Assembly (NCBI GenBank): GCA_018882885.1
Contig: VERG01000010.1
Location: 1 to 57,167 of the forward strand
Reading direction: 5' to 3'
Source: Candidatus Nanopelagicaceae bacterium
Lineage (GTDB): Bacteria > Actinomycetota > Actinomycetes > Nanopelagicales > Nanopelagicaceae
Length of the DNA: 57,167 nucleotides
Shown: positions 53,563-57,167 of the stretch, piece after piece
How the letters are laid out: each line of letters opens with the position of its first letter
How positions within the stretch are numbered: the stretch's first letter is position 1
Position numbers and translations under genes: made by a program
Notes under the pieces: generated by a model
Told to the model about the DNA's origin: nothing
What the model saw: the letters and a program-made list of their open reading frames with translations, nothing else
Database searches by the model: none

Positions 53563-53988
53563 GTGGAAAATCAAAAAGAGGTTTCTCGTCGGGCAGTCTT
53601 GTGTGGTTTAGCGGTGCTCACGCTTGGTTTAGTTCCTGATAAAGCTATTGCAGCAACCGGTGTCAAAGTGCTAGCCAATGGCAAAGTTGATGTAACACTT
53701 TCGCGGAACCCGGCGCTACGCAAAGTCGGTGGGGTTGTTCAATTCACCGATGGCGCGGGTCAAGAGATTGCCTTAGTGAGAACTGGAAAAGCCGCAAATG
53801 CCTATCGCGCATTAAATCTTTCCTGTACCCATGAAGGAACTACCGTAATGAGAAGCGGCAGCAAGTGGGTTTGCCCAAATCACCGCGCTGAGTTTGCAAT
53901 AAATGGTGATGTAAAGATTGGTCCCGCCAGAAGTAATCTAGTTATGGTTCCCGTTAAGGTTGCAAAAACAAAGGTCACGGTTGGTTAG
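53563..53988 (+). CDS. Tat-exported Rieske [2Fe-2S] protein
   Basis: A 141-residue protein. Twin-arginine signal VSRRAVLCGLAVLTLGLVP at the N-terminus. Rieske cluster ligands: Cys-x-His in LSCTHEGTT and Cys-x2-His in WVCPNHRAEF, so both pairs are complete. The final GPARSNLVMVPVKV is the usual Rieske C-strand. Single-domain, not part of a bc1 gene set, hence an electron carrier or ligand-binding domain on the outer membrane face. GTG with an AGGAG ribosome site; divergent from the GGDEF gene with 26 bases between starts. Confidence 0.88.
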   Translation: MENQKEVSRRAVLCGLAVLTLGLVPDKAIAATGVKVLANGKVDVTLSRNPALRKVGGVVQFTDGAGQEIALVRTGKAANAYRALNLSCTHEGTTVMRSGSKWVCPNHRAEFAINGDVKIGPARSNLVMVPVKVAKTKVTVG

Positions 53989-54001
53989 ACCGTGACCTTT
54001 G
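53969..54001. terminator. Bidirectional terminator between the Rieske and secreted coiled-coil genes
   Basis: A 13-bp perfect stem (CAAAGGTCACGGT with complement) around the loop TGGTTAG, which contains the Rieske stop codon. On the minus strand a T-run TTTGTTTTT follows directly, making it a strong terminator for the secreted-protein gene; on the plus strand it is followed by an AT-rich stretch. Confidence 0.88.
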
Positions 54002-54015
54002 ATATTTAATTCGTT

Positions 54016-54714
54016 TTATAGACCTGGCTTGCAGGCATTCTTCCTATTTTGAAGTGTTGAGGACACTTCAACTTTGCTGTTTTCAACTGTTTGCAGAACA
54101 TTGAGCTTCTGCTTTTCCTTCTTGGCAACCTCATTAATCTTGTCGCGAAGACTTGCAGCTGATCTTTCAAAATTCTTTGCCGCTAACTCATAGCTTCGGG
54201 CCGCCTTGGTCCAAGTGGCAGCGTTGGTTGTGTACTGCTTTCCTGCCGCGGTTGTAGCGCCGACCTTTGTGGCGTTATCGGTGTTTAATTTGGCATCAGC
54301 AAGTGCAGCTGCTTGCTTAACTTTGGCATCTGCGGCTTTCTGATCAAATACCTTTGCATCTGCTTCATCCTTAGGAGCTTCTGCCTTTAGGGCTGCGATC
54401 TCTGTATCCAACATGGTTACAGCCTGAGCAGCTGATTCAGTGATTGTCTTCAACCGAGCATTTGATTCCAAATACAACTTGTTGGACTCGATGCAACCAA
54501 CCCAAACCCAGGTCAGTTTGGCTTTCTTAACAGTTGGATTCTTGGTGCAGACATAACTGTCTCCGCCAATCTTGGTTTTTGCATTTGCCTTGGTGCAGCT
54601 GGCTCCCGCTTTGTTAGCAGCCTCCGCTGGAATTACAGCGGTCATCGCCATTAGCAGTGATGATGCCGCCAAGAGGGTTGCACCTTTACCAATGAACTTG
54701 AATGAGTTACGCAC
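54016..54714 (-). CDS. Secreted alanine/lysine-rich coiled-coil protein of unknown function
   Basis: A 232-residue exported protein. Signal peptide FKFIGKGATLLAASSLLMAM with cleavage near AEAANK. A short cysteine domain follows (ASCTKANAKTKIGGDSYVC, then LTWVWVGC). From residue 80 to 215 there is a long Ala/Lys/Glu/Asp heptad-like coiled coil (SAAQAVTMLDTEIAALKAEA, ARSYELAAKNFERSAASLRD). The last cysteine (KNACKPGL) may bond with the N-terminal domain. GTG start with AGGAGG. Possibly cell-wall associated. I do not recognise a named family. Confidence 0.75.
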   Translation of the reverse strand: MRNSFKFIGKGATLLAASSLLMAMTAVIPAEAANKAGASCTKANAKTKIGGDSYVCTKNPTVKKAKLTWVWVGCIESNKLYLESNARLKTITESAAQAVTMLDTEIAALKAEAPKDEADAKVFDQKAADAKVKQAAALADAKLNTDNATKVGATTAAGKQYTTNAATWTKAARSYELAAKNFERSAASLRDKINEVAKKEKQKLNVLQTVENSKVEVSSTLQNRKNACKPGL

Positions 54715-54828
54715 CAGATTCCTCCTACTAAAGCCCTTTAATGCTTTGAAATGTGTTCTAATACTAAAGGCAGGTAACTCACAATTAGGTTAGGGAAACT
54801 CCACAAAGTTCACAGAGTTTGCTGAGAA

Positions 54829-55605
54829 CTAACGCCTTTGTCGGACACGAACGTTCATGCCCATCTTTCTTACAAGTGGCCTTGGTCCAAATCGTGTTAT
54901 GAAGGAGATCACCTTGTAAATCCCACCAGGCACCGAAATCGCCTTGCCAGCTTTTGCCGCTTTCCAGGCATCGGCTACTACATCATCAGCGGTTAGCCAC
55001 AACCACTTTGGGACCGCACCCATCTTCATTCCGCCTCGTTGGTGAAACTCAGTTCTGGTGAATCCAGGGCAAAGGGCATGAACCACTACATTTGTATTTC
55101 TCAACTCTGTATGAAGCGATTCACTCAAAACTGTTAAGTAAGACTTGGCCGCGCTGTAACTTCCACCAGCGATCCAGCTAGCGACGCTAGAGACGTTAAT
55201 TATGGTGCCACTGTTTCGCTCTTTCATACCCGGTAGAGCGGCGTGCATTAATCTCATGGGCGCAGTCACCAAGACATCCAACAAGGCAATCTCTTCTGCA
55301 GTGTCGCTGGATGTAAAACTCTTGTTGATTCCAAAGCCAGCGTTGTTTACCAGCACCTCAACCGGTCTACTGATGTTTTGCAAACGCAGCTCGATTCGTC
55401 GAATATCTTCATCCCGCGATAAATCAGCTTGAATTACTTCGACTTCAATTCCAAACTTATTACGCCAATTTTCAGCTTTTTCATTTAATCGATTCAAGTC
55501 TCGCGCCACGATAACGAGATCATGATTCTCTTTCGCCAAAAGTTCTGAAAAGGCCGCACCAATTCCGACTGTAGCGCCGGTTACGAGTGCAATTGGTCTA
55601 TTCAT
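54829..55605 (-). CDS. Short-chain dehydrogenase/reductase
   Basis: A 258-residue classical SDR. Cofactor motif VTGATVGIGAAFSELLAK at 8-25 with Arg near 36 (VARDLNRL), suggesting NADP(H). NNAGFG, catalytic Ser in NVSSVASW, and YSAAK with Tyr and Lys follow. The C-terminal MGMNVRVRQRR is basic. It resembles DltE/YqjQ-like reductases, substrate unknown. It lies 8 bases after the dehydrogenase at 55614 on the same strand, so they are probably co-transcribed. Confidence 0.87.
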   Translation of the reverse strand: MNRPIALVTGATVGIGAAFSELLAKENHDLVIVARDLNRLNEKAENWRNKFGIEVEVIQADLSRDEDIRRIELRLQNISRPVEVLVNNAGFGINKSFTSSDTAEEIALLDVLVTAPMRLMHAALPGMKERNSGTIINVSSVASWIAGGSYSAAKSYLTVLSESLHTELRNTNVVVHALCPGFTRTEFHQRGGMKMGAVPKWLWLTADDVVADAWKAAKAGKAISVPGGIYKVISFITRFGPRPLVRKMGMNVRVRQRR

Positions 55606-55613
55606 GGCTACAA

Positions 55614-56840
55614 CTATGGCTTGATATCGCCAGAATCCTCATCGCGAATATGCCATGAGGTTCCATACTCTGGAAGAAGTTCGAGGAAAGGCTTTGGATC
55701 AAACCACTCTGGTCCATTGACACCTAGCGGTTGCCAAACGCCCTTATGGATTAACTCCATCGCAATTACTGGGTTAACCGCGGTCTGCCATACAACTGCT
55801 TGATCGCCATACTCTTTCATCGACCATTCATTATCAATTACATTGTAGATATACACGGCTTTTGGATGGCCGGATTTATCTAAACCACGAACCAATGCAC
55901 CGGCGCAGGTCTTTCCCTTCATTCGCGAACCAAGGGTCGCTGGATCTGGAAGTGAGGCTGCAAGTAGATCTCGCGGTGCCACAGAAACGCCCTGCACCTC
56001 AACATTTTCCTTGCGATCCATTCCCAACATATTTATGGTTTTCAGGATTTGAATGAACTCAGCACCTAAGCCGTACTTGAAGTTAACCTTCTTGGCATCA
56101 ATCTTTTGCGGAATTAAAACAACCTCTTCGTGCTCTACATTGACGCATTCAACAGCTCCAATTCCTTCCGGAAAATCAAAGGTCTCAAGCTCGCTAAATG
56201 GTTCGGTAGTAAACCAACCACGTCCATCCTCCCAAACCAAAGGTGGGTTTAGGCACTCTTCGATCGTGGTCCAGATTGAAAATGACGGAGCAAAGTTGGC
56301 ACCCTCAACACGCAGATTGGAACCATCTAGAACGGTTATTGAATCAATACGACTAAACAATTGATCATCTGCGTACTTGGCAAAGATGTCACTCATTCCA
56401 GGTTCTACACCCATTCCCACAAGTGCATAAATCTTGCGCTCTTCCCAGTTCCAATCACGAGCAAACTGCTCATCACCTAACTTCACGCCGGTTTCGCGGT
56501 GTGGGTAGTGGGGATGTGGGCGAGATAGCGACATCGCCATATCGATGTAATTTGTATTTTCAATTTCGCAGGCCAAGAAAATCGGCATCACAAAACGTGG
56601 ATCGACCGCATTAATAACAACATCAGGATCGGCTTTACGGATCAACTCACGAAGATCCTCTAGCTCTGCAGCATTTACCTGGGCTGCGGAAAAACGAGGG
56701 TCCTTAACGCGATAAACAGCTTCTTCTGCGCGGGCAAGGGTTCGGTCAGCAATTACCATTGAGGTGATAAATGATCTACGTGCTGCGATATTAGCTATCG
56801 CTCTACCTACACCACCGGCACCTATTACTAGGGCTTTCAT
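55614..56840 (-). CDS. Saccharopine dehydrogenase-family enzyme, carboxynorspermidine-dehydrogenase-like
   Basis: A 408-residue Rossmann enzyme: LVIGAGGVGRAIANIAARR at 3-21, NYIDMAMS, and VGMGVEPGMSDIFAKYA. The C-terminal half matches in layout what I recall of Vibrio carboxynorspermidine dehydrogenase: LLAASLPDPATLGSRMKGKTCAGALV, VYIYNVIDNEW, and PFLELLPEYGTSWHIRD at the end. It could therefore reduce a diamine-aspartate semialdehyde adduct in alternative spermidine synthesis, or be a true saccharopine dehydrogenase. No carboxynorspermidine decarboxylase is in the window. hss nearby supports a polyamine role. SD GGAG before ATG. Confidence 0.75.
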   Translation of the reverse strand: MKALVIGAGGVGRAIANIAARRSFITSMVIADRTLARAEEAVYRVKDPRFSAAQVNAAELEDLRELIRKADPDVVINAVDPRFVMPIFLACEIENTNYIDMAMSLSRPHPHYPHRETGVKLGDEQFARDWNWEERKIYALVGMGVEPGMSDIFAKYADDQLFSRIDSITVLDGSNLRVEGANFAPSFSIWTTIEECLNPPLVWEDGRGWFTTEPFSELETFDFPEGIGAVECVNVEHEEVVLIPQKIDAKKVNFKYGLGAEFIQILKTINMLGMDRKENVEVQGVSVAPRDLLAASLPDPATLGSRMKGKTCAGALVRGLDKSGHPKAVYIYNVIDNEWSMKEYGDQAVVWQTAVNPVIAMELIHKGVWQPLGVNGPEWFDPKPFLELLPEYGTSWHIRDEDSGDIKP

Positions 56841-56946
56841 TATGAAATCAACTCCAAACGAGATTCATGCGTACGCTAGCCGATGAATAGATATTTAGCA
56901 ATTTACCGTTCATTTATGCTGCTTTATTATTCTCAGATTCACTTAA

Positions 56947-57019
56947 GTCCTTGTAGCTCAGTGGATAGAGCAACCGCCTCCTAAGCGGTAGGTCGCCGGT
57001 TCAACTCCGGCCAAGGACA
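56947..57019 (+). tRNA. tRNA-Arg (anticodon CCT)
   Basis: A complete cloverleaf. Acceptor GTCCTTG pairs perfectly with CAAGGAC; D-arm GCTC-AGTGGATAGA-GC; anticodon stem ACCGC/GCGGT around CTCCTAA, giving CCT (reads AGG); T-arm GCCGG/CCGGC around TTCAACT; discriminator A. Unlike the tRNA-Thr in this window, the CCA end is not encoded. Confidence 0.97.
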
Positions 57020-57030
57020 CAAAATAAAAA

Positions 57031-57167
57031 TTAATTAAAAACGACGGTTCGATTGCCGACAATAAAGATTTTGTCCTCTGCATATAAACGCACCGCTTTA
57101 GCTAGAACTCTTCTTTCAATATCGCGTCCGATTGCAATCAACTGCTCTGGGGTAGAAGCATGGGTTA
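57031..57167 (-). CDS. purU: C-terminal end of formyltetrahydrofolate deformylase PurU, partial
   Basis: A minus-strand frame enters from the right edge and stops with TAA at 57031-57033. The visible 44 residues THASTPEQLIAIGRDIERRV, then LAKAVRLYAEDKIFIVGNRTVVFN, match the conserved PurU C-terminus, in particular the final GNRTVVF. The enzyme releases formate from 10-formyl-tetrahydrofolate for purine synthesis. The catalytic part is outside the window. Confidence 0.85.
   Translation of the reverse strand, partial: THASTPEQLIAIGRDIERRVLAKAVRLYAEDKIFIVGNRTVVFN

Overview
The window looks like chromosomal DNA of a small-genome, moderately low-GC actinobacterium. Freshwater acI/Nanopelagicales is my best guess. 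The actinobacterial assignment rests on mycothiol genes (mshA, mshD), GlnR, CarD, the SenX3-RegX3 pair, an LpqE-type lipoprotein, DUF3263, DUF3027, and mycobacteria-like gene orders (mshA-ybjN-gpm-senX3-regX3; lpqE-carD-ispD-ispF-cysS-rlmB). The acI assignment is inference from AT-rich codon use, very tight packing and overlapping genes. No rRNA, insertion sequence, prophage or CRISPR array is visible, and no stretch over 300 bases lacks a gene.

Layout. 1-3.2 kb: end of a class III aminotransferase, then aldo/keto reductase, mshD and glnR on the minus strand. 2.7-8.5 kb: thioredoxin and DUF4395, then a Fur-type regulator, ygfZ, a tiny membrane protein, a nitrobindin-like protein, asparaginase, mshA and ybjN. 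8.5-14 kb: phosphate block (Pit transporter, DUF47, phoU, senX3, regX3) wrapped around gpmA, with a PHO-box-like repeat between phoU and senX3. 13.5-18.9 kb: lpqE, carD, fused ispDF, cysS, rlmB, SGNH hydrolase. 18.8-24.6 kb: lacZ divergent from a MalT-like LuxR/STAND regulator. 24.6-32.1 kb: tRNA-Thr, a secreted orphan, GMC oxidoreductase, hydrolase, NDH-2, SDR-DUF2867, PLP decarboxylase and DUF3263. 32.1-36.5 kb: CIRCE-controlled groEL, DUF3027, cold-shock protein, small membrane protein, MFS. 36.5-40.8 kb: MFS, serC, pdxH, citrate synthase. 40.8-49.2 kb: maltodextrin locus (malE, terminator, malF, malG, secreted GH13, cytoplasmic GH13) ending against an esterase. 49.2-57.2 kb: photolyase, homospermidine synthase, GGDEF protein, Tat-type Rieske protein, secreted coiled-coil protein, SDR, a saccharopine/carboxynorspermidine dehydrogenase-like enzyme, tRNA-Arg and the end of purU.

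How genes work together. The mal locus can cut starch outside the cell, import maltodextrin and hydrolyse it inside, but no MalK ATPase is present. LacZ beside a MalT-like activator suggests a second sugar module. The phosphate genes form a classical sensing circuit, except that the histidine kinase has lost its membrane anchor. Two saccharopine-dehydrogenase-fold enzymes 3.6 kb apart point to polyamine metabolism.

The most general new signal is regulatory. A TANNNT hexamer lies exactly 6 (sometimes 7) bases before the start codon of many first genes, on both strands. This is the geometry expected of leaderless transcripts, and I used it to choose several starts.
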